From NCBI GenBank assembly GCA_963513935.1, contig OY740776.1:6432224-6496223 (forward strand): 64,000 nucleotides of DNA, read 5' to 3'. This stretch comes from Aphrophora alni (lineage: Eukaryota > Arthropoda > Insecta > Hemiptera > Aphrophoridae). The notes under the pieces were generated by a model. It was not told the origin of the DNA and made no database searches. It saw nothing but the letters and a program-made list of their open reading frames with translations. The position numbers and the translations under genes were made by a program. This document shows, in pieces, positions 33,001 through 44,178 of this stretch; within the stretch, counting starts at the first letter, position 1, and each line of letters begins with the position of its first letter.

Positions 33001-35937
33001 TTAGGTAAAGCAGGTTAACGTGCAGCGATCCTATTAATTGCAACACATTGGTTTCATAAAACAATGTAGGTTAGGTTAGGTTAGGTTAGGTTAGGTAAAG
33101 CCATGAATCGTGCACCGATCCTTTTAATTGCAACACATTGGTTTCATAAAACAATTTAGGTTAGGTTTGGTAAAGCCATGAAACGTTCACCGATCCTATT
33201 AATTGCAACACATTGGTTTCATAAAATAATGTAGGTTAGGTTAGGTAAAGCCATGAAACGTTCACCGATCCTATTAATTGCAACATATTTGTTTCATAAA
33301 ATAATGTAGGTTAGGTTAGGTTAGGTAAAGCCATGAAACGTGCAGCGATCCTATTAATTACAACATAGTGGTTTCATAAACTAATGTAGGTTAGGTTAGG
33401 TTAGGTAAAGCCATGAAACGTGCAGCGATCCTATTAATTGCAACATATTGGTTTCATAAAACAATGAGGGCTAGGTTAGGTAAAGCCATGAAATGTGCAG
33501 CGATCCTATTAACTGCAACACATTTGTTTCATAAAACAATCTAGGTTAGGTTAGGTTAGGTAATGCCATGATTCGTGCAGCGATCATATTAATTGCAACA
33601 CATTGCTTTCATAAAATAATGTAGGTTAGGTTAGGTAAAGCCATGAAACGTTCACCGATCCTATTAATTGCCACATATTTGTTTCATAAAACAATATAGG
33701 TTAGGTTAGGTAAAGCCATGAAACGTTCACCGATCCTATTAATTTTAACACATTGGTTTCATAAAACAATGAAGGTTAGGTTAGGTCAGGTTAGGTAAAG
33801 TAATAAAACGTGCATCGATCCTATTAATTGCAACACATTGGTTTCATAAAACAATGTTAGTTAGGTTAGGTTAGGTTAAGTAAAGTCATGAATCGTGCAG
33901 CGATCGTATTAATTGCAACACATTGGTTTCATAAAACAATGTAGGTTAGATTAGGTTAGGTAAAGCCATGAAACGTTCACCGATCCTATTAATTGCAACA
34001 CATTGGTTTCATAAAATAATGTAGGTTAGATTAGGTTAGGTAAAGCCATAAAACGTTCACCGATCCTATTAATTGCAACACATTGACTTTATAAAATAAT
34101 GTAGGTTAGGTTAGGTTAGGTAAAGCCATAAAACGTTCACCAATCCTATTAATTGCAACACATTGGTTTCATAAAAAATGTAGGTTAGGTTAGGTTATGT
34201 TAGGTAAAGACATGAAACGTGCAGCGATCCTATTAATTGCAACATATTGGTTTGATAAAACAATGAGGGCTAGGTTAGGTAAAGCCATGAAATGTGCAGC
34301 GATCCTATTAATTACAACACATTGGTTTCATAAAACAATGTAGGTTAGGTTAGGTAAAGCCATGAAACGTTCACCGATCCTATTAATTGCAACACATTGG
34401 TTTCATAAAATAATGTAGGTTAGGTTAGGTAAAGCCATGAAACGTTCACCGATCCTATTAATTGCAACATATTTGTTTCATAAAACAATATAAGTTAGGT
34501 TAGGTTAGGTAAAGCCATGAAACGTTCACCGATCCTATTATTTGCAACACATTGGTTTCATAAAACAATGTAGGTTAGGTTAGCTAATGCCATGAATCGT
34601 GCAGCGATCCTATTAATAGCAACACATTGGTTTCATAAAATAATGTAGGTTAGGTTAGGTAAAAAACCATGAAGCGTTCACCGATCCTATTAATTGCAAC
34701 ACATTGGTTTCATAAAACAATGTAGGTTAGGTTAGGTAAAGTCATGAAACGTGCAGCGATCCTATTAATAGCAACACATTGGTTTCATAAAACAATGTAG
34801 GTTAGGTTAGGTTAGGTAAAGCAGGTTAACGTGCAGCGATCCTATTAATTGCAACACATTGGTTTCATAAAAGAATGTAGGTTAGGTTAGGTTAGGTAAA
34901 GCCATGAAACGTGCAGCGATCCTATTAATTGCAACACATTCGTTTCATAAAACAATGTAGGTTAGGTTAGGTTAGGTAAAGCTATGAAACGTGCACCGAT
35001 CCTATTAATTGCAACACATTCGTTTCATAAAACAATGTAGGTTAGGTTAGGTTAGGTAAAGCAGGTTAACGTGCAGCGATCCTATTAATTGCAACACATT
35101 GGTTTGATAAAACAATATAGGTTAGGTTAGGTTAGGTGTAGCCATGAAATGTTCACCGATCCTATTAATTGCAACATATTTGTTTCATAAAATAATGTAG
35201 GTTAGGTTAGGTAAACCCACGAAACGTGCAGCGATCCTATTAATTCCAACACATTGGTTTTATAAAACAATGTAGGTTAGGTTAGGTTAGGTTTGGTAAA
35301 GCCATGAAACGTGCAGCGATCCTATTAATTGCAACACATTGGTTTCATAAAATAATGTATGTTAGGTTAGGTTAGGTTAGGTTAGGTAAAGCCACGAAAC
35401 GTTCACTGATCCTATTAATTGCAACACATTGGTTTCATAAAACAATGTAGGTTAGGTTAGGTAAAGTCATGAAACGTGCAGCGATCCTATTAATTACAAC
35501 ACAGTGGTTTCATAAAACAATGTAGGTTAGGTTAGGTTAGGTAAAGCAGGTTAACGCGCAGCGATCCTATTAATTGCAACACATTGGTTTCATAAAAGAA
35601 TTTAGGTTAGGTTAGGTAACGCCATGAAACGTTCACTGATCCTATTAATTGCAACACATTGGTTTCATAAAACAATGTAGGTTAGGTAAAGCAGGTTAGG
35701 TTAGGTTAGGTTAGGTTAGGTTAGGTTAGGTTAGGTTAACGTGCAGCGATCCTATTAATTACAACACATTGGTTTCATAAAACAATGTAGGTTAGGTAAA
35801 GCAGGTTAGGTTAGGTTAGGTTAGGTTAGGTTAGGTTAGGTTAGGTTAGGTAAAGCAGGTTAACGTGCAGCGATCCTATTAATTACAACACATTGGTTTC
35901 ATAAAACAATGTAGGTTAGGTTAGGTTAGGTTATGTA
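30020..35937. repeat. Composite minisatellite: ATGAAACGTGCAGCGATCC unit + (TTAGG)n
   Basis: Roughly 70 units share GTAAAGCCATGAAACGTGCA, GCGATCCTATTAATTGCAAC and CATTGGTTTCATAAAACAAT, each ending in GTAGGTTAGG with a variable number of TTAGG pentamers. The spacer shows recurrent alternatives (GTGCAGCG/TTCACCG, AACAAT/AATAAT). The first unit near 30028 is not preceded by TTAGG, marking the array edge. Many units keep a short frame MKRAAILLIATHWFHK-like followed by a stop; nothing indicates translation. Confidence 0.97.
30188..34591. repeat. 2,202-bp higher-order tandem duplication
   Basis: 30188-32389 and 32390-34591 appear identical wherever compared. ATGAAACTTGCACCGATCG lies at 30188 and 32390, AATGAGGGCTAGG at 31260 and 33462, and GGTTAGGTCAGGTTAGG-containing text at the same offset. 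The ends diverge at TTAGCTAATGCCATGAA (32379 and 34581). Individual minisatellite units differ from each other by several per cent, so the duplication is very recent, or an assembly artefact. Confidence 0.92.
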
Positions 35938-35964
35938 ATAGTAGAGAGATATCTAACCCAATAC

Positions 35965-36052
35965 TACACGAACAAAATGTGTAGATCCAGTTAGCTTCCC
36001 TCGGGATTGCTAAACCCGTACTCAGTGAAGAGAAACCCCTCAGGGAAAAATT
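35965..36052 (-). mobile_element. Family A (SINE-like) copy 8, head only
   Basis: GTGTAGATCCAGTTAGCTTC, CCTCGGGATTGC and CGTACTCAGTG correspond to the reverse complement of the family head. It lies immediately beyond the right edge of the 30-36 kb array. Confidence 0.75.
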
Positions 36053-36477
36053 CACCAACAAAAGGTTGTTAATAAAAAATTAATATTTGAAAGGATTAAA
36101 GCTAATATAATCTTAACCGTTCTAGATTCCTTGGAGTCCGCGAAATATTTCCACCGACTATAAAGAAGGTCGTTTCAGATAGTTGTCAAAACCAGGGAAC
36201 ACTAAATTTCGTCAGCTGTGAAGGAGGTCACTAACTCTATACTTGGAGAGTTGTTTGCACACATACTTGTCAGAAGCCACATGTCAAGTATAATCACTGA
36301 TTTTTATATATAATTAATACCAAACAACATTTTATTATTCAAATTAATTGCGAAACAGCTACGTATTGGAGAGAATATCGGGCGCGAGGTTCTACAACGT
36401 CCTGTTTAAAATGGCGGCTTATTGGTAAAAATCGGTTTAATACTTAAATTAGGTTTGTAATATATTTCCATACAAAA
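36053..36477. other. Unassigned; CAGGGTG-type internal motif
   Basis: TTAAAATGGCGGCTTATTGG near 36408 resembles the internal motif of the CAGGGTG elements. No gene recognised. Confidence 0.4.
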
Positions 36478-37567
36478 TCACAAAAATGTAGGCCCTACTA
36501 ACAAAATATTAAACTACATCCTCAATATCTTAAGTTGTAGTAACTTTATAATCAATCATTGCTTGTGCACCTTTTTAGGAAACGATTCAATGAGAATGAC
36601 TTTCCATGTCCTATAGTAAACCACAAAAATGTACTACCAAAATATTAAACTACATCCTCAATATCTTAAGTTGTAGTAACTTTATAATCAATCATTGCGC
36701 GTGCACTTCTTTAGGAAACGATTCAATGAGAATGCCTTTCAATGTCCTATACTAAATCACAAAAATGTACTACCAAAATATTAAACTACATCCTCAATAT
36801 CTTAAGTTGTAGTAACTTTATAATCAATCATTGCGCGTGCACCTTTTTAGGAAACGATTCAATGAGAATGCCTTTCCATGTCCTATAGTAAACCACAAAA
36901 ATTGACTACCAAAATATTAAACTACATCCTCAATATCTTAAGTTGTAGTAACTTTATAATCAATCATTCCGCGTGCACCTTTTTAGGAAACGATTCAATG
37001 AGAATGCCTTTCAATGTCCTATACTAAACCACAAAAATGTACTACCAAAATATTAAACTACATCCTCAATATCTTAAGTTGTAGTAACTTTTTAATCAAT
37101 CATTGTGCGTGCACCTTTTTAGGAAACGATTCAATGAGAATGCCTTTCAATGTCCTATAGTAAACCACAAAAATGTACTACCAAAATATTAAACTACATC
37201 CTCAATATCTTAAGTTGTAGTAACTTTATAATCAATCATTGCGAGTGCATTTTTTTAGGAAACGATTCAATGAGAATGCCTTTCCATGTACTATACTAAA
37301 CCACAAAAATGTACTACCAAAATATTAAACTACATTCTCAATATCTTAAGTTGTAGTAACTAAATAATCAATCATTGCGCGTGCACCTTTTTAGGAAACG
37401 ATTCAATGAGAATGCCTTTCAATGTCCTATAGTAAATCACAAAAATGTAGTACCAAAATATTAAACTACATCCTCAATATGTTAAGTTGTAGTAACTTTA
37501 TAATCAATCATTGCTTGTGCACCTTTTTAGGAAACGATTCAATGAGAATGCCTTTCCATGTCCTTTC
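36478..37567. repeat. 136-bp tandem repeat, eight units
   Basis: CACAAAAATGTACTACC starts recur at 36621, 36757, 36893, 37029, 37165, 37301 and 37437, exactly 136 bp apart; the first unit is 7 bp longer. Units share TCCTCAATATCTTAAGTTGT, CAATCATTGCGCGTGCACC and GAAACGATTCAATGAGAATG. Alternating CCATGTCCTATAGTA and AATGTCCTATACTA forms hint at a dimeric 272-bp higher-order unit. Confidence 0.97.
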
Positions 37568-38756
37568 TATACGAAATTTCTATACGAGACTCATTAAGTT
37601 ATACTTCAAGACAGTAGTGATATACACAATTTTGAGGTTCAAAGAATCTGTTTTACAGTTCATTTAAAATTAGTCAAGAAATCGCTGTTTTATGGTAAAT
37701 CTTCCCACAGCTGTAAAAAGTGAAGTATTTGGGTTGTCTAAACATGATTTTCACATCCCACGCATAAAATCTTATTACAAAATATCGGTTTTTCTTTTCC
37801 GAGTCTGTTTGGCTCTTCTACCAGACCGATTTTCAAAATTGAGGTCTTAAATTGAAGGTATGCACGCCCAGATTTGTCATCAAACATTCGCATTCATTTA
37901 TCTACCGCATAACTTGACTTATACTCAAACAAAAATTCCTAACAATGCATTTCTTATAGGAGATTCAAATTTGCAGCATTGTCTTATGATTGTTTTTCAT
38001 ATATCTCCGGATTTAATACAGGTACATAGTTACTTTTGGTCTTGAAATACTCATTGAATTACAACCTTTCATATGAGATAGAGATCATTCAATTCTTTTG
38101 AGTTTAAAGCGTATTATGGACCTCCAAACAATATAAATTTGATTTTTTTTCTAAATTCGATTTTATTTAAAGATCCATATCTCCAGTTTAAATTATGTTA
38201 CCAGCAATGCCTTTGTCTAAAAACCTTCAGTGGAGTACTAGTTTCCTACTAATTTTGTTCCTATGTTTTTTTTAGAATTGTGCTTACGGTCAAAAACAAA
38301 GTTATCCTATAGCCTACTTCTTTTTTATTTAATACTGATTAAATAAAAAAAAAATCTACTATTTTCTGAGAGCTCTGCACTCATTCTAGCACCCCCTCCT
38401 CATCTTCCCCAACCTGACTTTATTCAAATTAGAGAAAGTTACACGACGGTCAAATTCTATTTAATACGATTTCAATGTATCTGATAAAATTGTACTTTAA
38501 TTATAGGGCCTACCAAGCGTTAAAGTCTTTCTGCTTATGCAATTACATTTAAATATAAAGTTTATTTGACAGTGTCTCATTGCAGGCCCATTACTTTAGA
38601 GTTGTCACAAGTTAATTTATATTTAAAATACTAAATTTATTACTAGCGAATGTTTATTAGTAAAATTTAACTTTCATGATCTTTTTAATTTTAAAGTCGA
38701 CACTACAAGACTATGAAATGATCACATATCCCACGCATGGGAGTATTTAGGCACAA
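37568..38756. other. Unassigned A+T-rich sequence
   Basis: No gene or tandem repeat recognised; short frames only. Confidence 0.4.
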
Positions 38757-39336
38757 CAGAAAAATCAGTTAGTAAGGTTAGGTTAAGTTAGAAGAGGTGA
38801 GGTTAGGTTAGATTAGGCAAGGTTAGGTTAGGTTAGCTTAGGTTAGGTAGGGTGAGGTTAAGATAGGTTAGGGTGTCTTGGTTTTATTCGTCGTTGGATA
38901 AATACGTTAAACAGAAAAATCAGTTGGTTAGGTTAGGTTAGGTTAAGTGAGGTGAGGTTAGGTTAGGTTAAGTGAGGTTAGGTTAGGTTAGGTTAGGTTA
39001 GTTTAGGTTAGGTAGGGTGAGGTTAAGTTAGGTTAGGGTGTCTTGGTTTTATTCGTCGTTGGATAAATACGTTAAACAGAAAAATCATTTGGTTAGGTTA
39101 GGTTAGGTTAAGTGAGGTGAGGTTAGGTTAGGTTAGGTTAGGTTAAGTGAGGTGAGGTTAGGTTAGGTTAGGTTAGTTTAGGTTAGGTAGGGTGAGGTTA
39201 AGTTAGGTTAGGGTGTCTTGGTTTTATTTGTCGTTGGATAAATACGTTAAACAAAAAAATCAGTAAGTTAGATGAGGTTGGGTTAGATTAGGTTAGGTTA
39301 AGTGAAGTTAGATTAAGTGAGGTTAAGTTAGGTACA
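38757..39336 (+). repeat. Composite repeat: TTAGG tract + GTCTTGGTTTTATTCGTCG spacer
   Basis: Three and a half units of about 155-165 bp each contain CAGAAAAATCAGTTGGTTAG, TTAGG pentamers with AAGTGAGGTGAGG variants, and GGGTGTCTTGGTTTTATTCG followed by TTGGATAAATACGTTAAA. This is a third, unrelated spacer coupled to telomere-type pentamers. Confidence 0.93.
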
Positions 39337-39656
39337 TGTTTGGTGATAAAACTGAAAAATCGGATTTTGAGATATTCGATGTTAAACATTTTAAATGGCC
39401 GCTATCTTGAATTGAGTAAGTAAATTGATAATTTTTTTTTAAATTTGGATCCTTACAACACTAAGTACCACGTAAAATTTCACTCTGTATCAAAACTTGC
39501 CGTTCAAAAGATATGCAATTTTTTGTCCAAAACACAAAATGGCGGTTAGATAGATAACTAACTATATTAGGCCATATGTTTACATGAACCTCTCTTTAAT
39601 TTCACCAGTAGAATAGGTCCTGAAATTTTCTCCGTTTCTTCGTGGGACACCCTGTA
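39337..39656 (-). mobile_element. CAGGGTG element, one terminus present
   Basis: It has ATGGCCGCTATCTTGAATTG, CAAAACACAAAATGGCGGTT, a CATATGTTTACATGAACCTC block and the terminus GGGACACCCTGTA ending at 39656. The other end abuts or is lost in the TTAGG composite array. Confidence 0.65.
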
Positions 39657-40799
39657 TATGACCTAAACTTGTACGTCTTCAACGTACATCTTATTTAATT
39701 AAAAATCTAGTTTTTAATGACAGCAATCAAGATTCAATTTTATCAATTGTTCCTAAACACTGCGATTTTACACTCGAGTTTCTGTCATTAATCTCCACAT
39801 TTCACTAACAGCTTTTCTGTTGGTGTTATACCGATAACTAAAAACGGACAGTTTGTTTAGTTCCTTAAATCAGGAAAAATATGTTTGATAAAATTTGGAA
39901 AACCACTAATTTTATTAAAATCGGTTCACACGTTTGCGCCGTACAACACTGCACGAACATATGACATACGCTGATCATTTTAACTCGGTAGATCTGAAAA
40001 CCCTTCTGGATACACTAAATATTGAGTTTTTAACTTACAACACGAAACCAAAAATCTGGTAAGTGTATAAATTTGTATAAATTATCAAATGAGTCTCTCT
40101 AAAAATGTTTTTGTTTCTTCTTAAAACAACAGGAAATTCACTTATAGTGGTGAACACATAACATATTTACAAATTATTTTCTAGCATCATCCGAGCTAAA
40201 ACTTTTGAAGAGTGAAAGGGTGAAGTGGGGGGGGGAGGGGGTTGGTCAATAATCGCACCACTGCTAATTGTAAATGAAATGCAATTATTTATGAATTTTG
40301 CAATCAAGGACTATTTTTAATTAATGGACAACGGCTTTGGATTAGAATGAAATTATATTTAATTAAAAATGTGACGTTGTTACAAAACCAATATTAGGGA
40401 TGGAAGGTTTTTAATTCAAATATAATTATCGGTTCATTTCACATTACATTATATAAATTAGGTTTTTTCGTCGCCATTTAGAGTTCGGTGGACGGAGATT
40501 TTAACGCTTGACATTGGATAAATATTGTCGAACAGAAATTTAAGTTTTTTTTTTTTAACTTGTCGTTTAAAGGTAGATTTCTTTTCAGTCATCATCGACT
40601 AATAAAAGAAAAGAAGAATTTCTTTTCTTACTTTTCAGTGAAAATTAAATCTAGTCATCCCTAGATATTTTATTTCAACACCATGTAGAACAATCAGCTG
40701 TCCAATAATCACCGTTTGTTTGGTAAAGTTGACTTGTGATTGCCTCATTCAATTCTGCATTTCATAGTTCAAAATCAACGCTATTAATGACAGACCTAA
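39657..40799. other. Unassigned A+T-rich sequence
   Basis: No gene recognised. AAATTTGGAAAACCACTAAT and AAAATCGGTTCACACGTTTG near 39890-39940 are the same kind of degenerate text as 4900-4960. A mixed G-run lies near 40218. Confidence 0.4.
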
Positions 40800-41770
40800 C
40801 CTAACCAGTAAATAACGCCATCACCATTCCATCATTCCTAGAGTATGTGAACTGTGATTAAGCCATAATCAGGTGCTTTTAGGATGATGTAATTCTCAAC
40901 AATACCATTGAGAACCTCAGCTGTTGTTATACGCTCACCGTTTTCATTATAACAGGTGTTATTTCTTCCTTGGCAGTACTGGGTGAGGCTGGAAAATATT
41001 TATCAAATATTCACCTTCTCTACATCTTATCTAGCTTCTTTGTGAATTGGCGAAGCAAAACTTTTATGTTTCTTTAAAAAGAGCCTATCATTAGTCAGTT
41101 TCCTTAGAAAGGAGATAAACTTTCATCTTTAATGTCTTTTTCTTTATTCAGTAGCTTCTTGTGGTATACTGTTATCTTTCTTTAGTTGAACCAAATCTTG
41201 ATTCTTTAAAACATGGTCTTTTTGACTCGAGAATAGTAGTTTTATTCCAGATCAATATTTAGTTTCCAAACTTCACTTCCCAACGGCTCATTCGTTTTTA
41301 AAGGACACACATTAAGTTAATTCTTTGCTCCAACTTTGCACGAAATCAGTAAGTTTTGTCAGCAAGTTATGATGGTTGGTCCTTGGAGATAACAGATTCA
41401 ATAAGGTGGTGTGATGCCAAGTCAATATTCTCCTCAACACTGTCGTGGTGGCAATTTCTCTCAAAACCAAACTCGAACATTTTCCTCGTATAAGTGAGTC
41501 AATTTCAATCAACTCAAAGCAACTATCTTCCATTCGGCGAATATTCGCCGAAACCAGTAGTTATGTTTGGCATTGATGTCGCCTCCAATAATGGAGCGAT
41601 CTCCCACAAATCGTAATAGTTGCTTGAATCGCTCTAGTTTCGTATTTAACCTGTTCAAAGTGGCTTACGTCCTCTTTGATTACCAAAACAGTCCTTACCA
41701 ACCTCATCAGGACGAACAGGGTAGTAGATCTTTTATCCTCTTATTTTGCAGTAAGAATCTTTAGTTTGAT
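40800..41770 (-). pseudogene. Decayed LINE (jockey-like endonuclease and RT linker)
   Basis: On the minus strand near 41650-41530 a frame reads ERFKQLLRFVGDRSIIGGDI and continues NAKHNYW. This matches the GDxNAKHxxW core of the AP-like endonuclease of non-LTR retrotransposons. About 650 bp further, near 40935-40850, TTAEVLNGIVENYIILKAPD and YGLITVHIL match the linker leading into reverse transcriptase (consensus-like KAPGxDLIT). Stops and frameshifts separate the two, and no RT catalytic YADD was found, so this is a 5'- and 3'-truncated fossil. Between them the frame near 41312-41533 (RTNHHNLLTKLTDFVQSWSK) fits the usual spacer. Confidence 0.65.
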
Positions 41771-42288
41771 GAGTTTTTGAAATCAGATCCACGTCTATCT
41801 TTTGACTCCAGAGGAATCCTTAAAGAATTTGAGGTAATTGGATTATCTCATTGACATTCTTGGCCTCCTTTCTGAGTGTATTGACCATGTTTTTTTAAAA
41901 AAAATTTTAAATTGGTAGCGGAAGAGTTTGTCGTCACTTTCAAGATTATCAAAAAATAGATTTTACTTTCTTTTGTTCTTTAAGCTTATCCAATATAGCT
42001 TGTAAAGTTTAAATTATTATGGTATAGTTTGTCCTTCTTTTTCCTGTTTAACCGCTAGCAAAAGACATGTCTAGTGTCTTTATTACGGGTTTATACTTAT
42101 CTGGTTAAACCACATATCGATTTGCATTTAAACGATATCAAGTTTTTGGTGGATATATTCATTTTGAGGTTTTCTAAATGCAAAAAAAGAATGTCCGACT
42201 TTAATTTACGCCTTGAAAAAGAGGGAAGATTAACGACTTGAACTCGTGTGAAAAATTGAAAGTAAAATGATAAATTCAGGATATACAC
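41771..42288. other. Unassigned sequence
   Basis: It may include further LINE decay at its left edge. No clear motif seen. Confidence 0.35.
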
Positions 42289-42608
42289 ATAACCTAACCT
42301 AACCTTACCTAAAATAACCTAACCTAACCTAACCTTACCTAAAATAACCTAATCTAACCTTACTTAAAATAACCCAACCTTACCTAAAATAACCTAACCT
42401 AACCCTACCTAAAATAACCTAACCTAACCTTACCTAAAATAACTTAACCTAACCTTACCTAAAATAACCCTACCTAACCTTACCTAAAATAACCTAACCT
42501 AACCTTACTAAAATAACCTAACCTAACCTTACCTAAAATAACCTAATCTAACCTTACCTAAAATAACCCTACCTAACCTTACCTAAAATAATCTAATCTA
42601 ACCTATCC
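42289..42608 (-). repeat. CCTAA-derived array, 25-bp unit
   Basis: Units of the form CCTAACCTTACCTAAAATAA recur about a dozen times, mixing canonical CCTAA with CTTAC and AAATAA variants. A point-mutated segment of a telomere-type array was itself amplified. Confidence 0.93.
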
Positions 42609-43584
42609 TGACGTCTTTGAATTTTAATCAATTACTACTCACGCTGTTGGCGTGTTTATAACAGAAGCTAAGCGTGTTTAGTGTTTATTTAAATGTATAA
42701 TAAAAAATAAAAACCGTGTCCATGGTTTATTTAACTTTTTATTTTACAAAATTTAACTTTTTTATTAACAATTCCAGAAATGAAAATTTTAATCAGTTTT
42801 TTATTTAGTTTTGAGAAGGAGTAGTGGAAAGTTTGTACAACATAACATAGACGTACACAGGGTGAACTAAATAATTAAAATGTACATATTTGAAAATGTT
42901 ATTTACTGTATAGAAAAATCAGTTATCAGTCTAGGTATAACTCGAATCATGTTTTTCAATTATTCTCCACTTTCCACTTTCATTTTCCTCTAAACACTTC
43001 AACAATCCCCCCACCCCGCTTTAGTGCCCCAGATGTTGGACACGTGATATTACACCCTCTCCACCCCTGATACTATTGTTGTAAATTTATGAAACATGTT
43101 TCTTCTTGTATTTTGCAATAAAGAAACTGAAATCTTTAATAAAAGTGATGTAAATCGTTAAATTTTTAAAACAAGAAATTGTTGTTTTTGAAATGGGTTT
43201 AGGGCGTGATTTTAGAAACAAGTGATTTGTATTATACTTCATTATACACAAATCTTAGTAGAAATTAACTGTTCAAACACAATGCATTAACTTTCTCACT
43301 TAACCATACCCAAAAGTAAAACAAAACCAACCAAAAGTAATCGTCACCAAATACGTAATTTCAATAGTTGTTAATCAAAAAATAAAAATGAAATGGAGAT
43401 GCCAATTTTGAAAAAAATAATTATATATAAGGCCCTAAACTTGACTCCCTTGTATTTTGTATTTGATTAAATTTGAGCTTTTAATGAGCAATTGGTGTTC
43501 ATTTTTGTTTCATTCTAATTATTCATTAATATATTTTTTAAATAAATTTGAATTTTACGTTTGTGCCATTAATCTTCATCCAAA
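42609..43584. other. Unassigned A+T-rich sequence
   Basis: No gene recognised. A degenerate ACTTTCTCACTTAACC motif occurs near 43290, part of the TTTCTCACT-type family. Confidence 0.4.
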
Positions 43585-44178
43585 CGTGCCAAAAGCCAAA
43601 CGACCAAAAATTCAACGTTATCAGGTAATTTTACTTTTGGCGGATCGAGAGCCAGCGATGGAAGGAACAATTAATTTGTGTATGAGTTTACGAGCGAAGG
43701 CCAACCGACCAAAAATTAAACGTCATCAGGTAATTTTACTTTTGGCGGATCGAGAGCCAGCGATGGAAGGAACATTTTGTGTATGAGTTTACGAGCGGGA
43801 GCCAACCGACCGAAAATTAAACGTCATCGGGTAATTTTACTTTTGGCGGATCGAGAGCCAGCGATGGAAGGAACAATTTGTGTATGAGTTTACGAGCGAT
43901 GGCCAACCGACCGAAAATTGAACGTCATCAGGTAATTTTACTTTTGGCGGATCGAGAGCCAGCGATGGAAGGAACAATTTGTGTATGAGTTTACGAGCGA
44001 TGGCCAACCGACCGAAAATTGAACGTCATCAGGTAATTTTACTTTTGGCGGATCGAGAGCCAGCGATGGAAGGAACAATTTGTGTATGAGTTTACGAGCG
44101 ATGGCCAACCGACCGAAAATTGAACGTCATCAGGTAATTTTACTTTTGGCGGATCGAGAGCCAGCGATGGAAGGACCT
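43585..44178 (+). repeat. 101-bp tandem repeat, six units
   Basis: Each unit has GGCCAACCGACCGAAAATTG, AACGTCATCAGGTAATTTTA, CTTTTGGCGGATCGAGAGCC and AGCGATGGAAGGAACAATTT. GCGATGGAAGG recurs at 43861, 43962, 44063 and 44164. It is more G+C-rich than its flanks. Frames crossing the array exist because the first units are open, but stop codons (TGTGTATGAG) end each. Confidence 0.95.

Noticed and set aside
30020..35937. CRISPR-like pattern of repeats with variable spacers
   Set aside because: The variable parts are pentamer tracts and diverged copies of one unit, not unique spacers; the DNA is eukaryotic and there are no cas genes.
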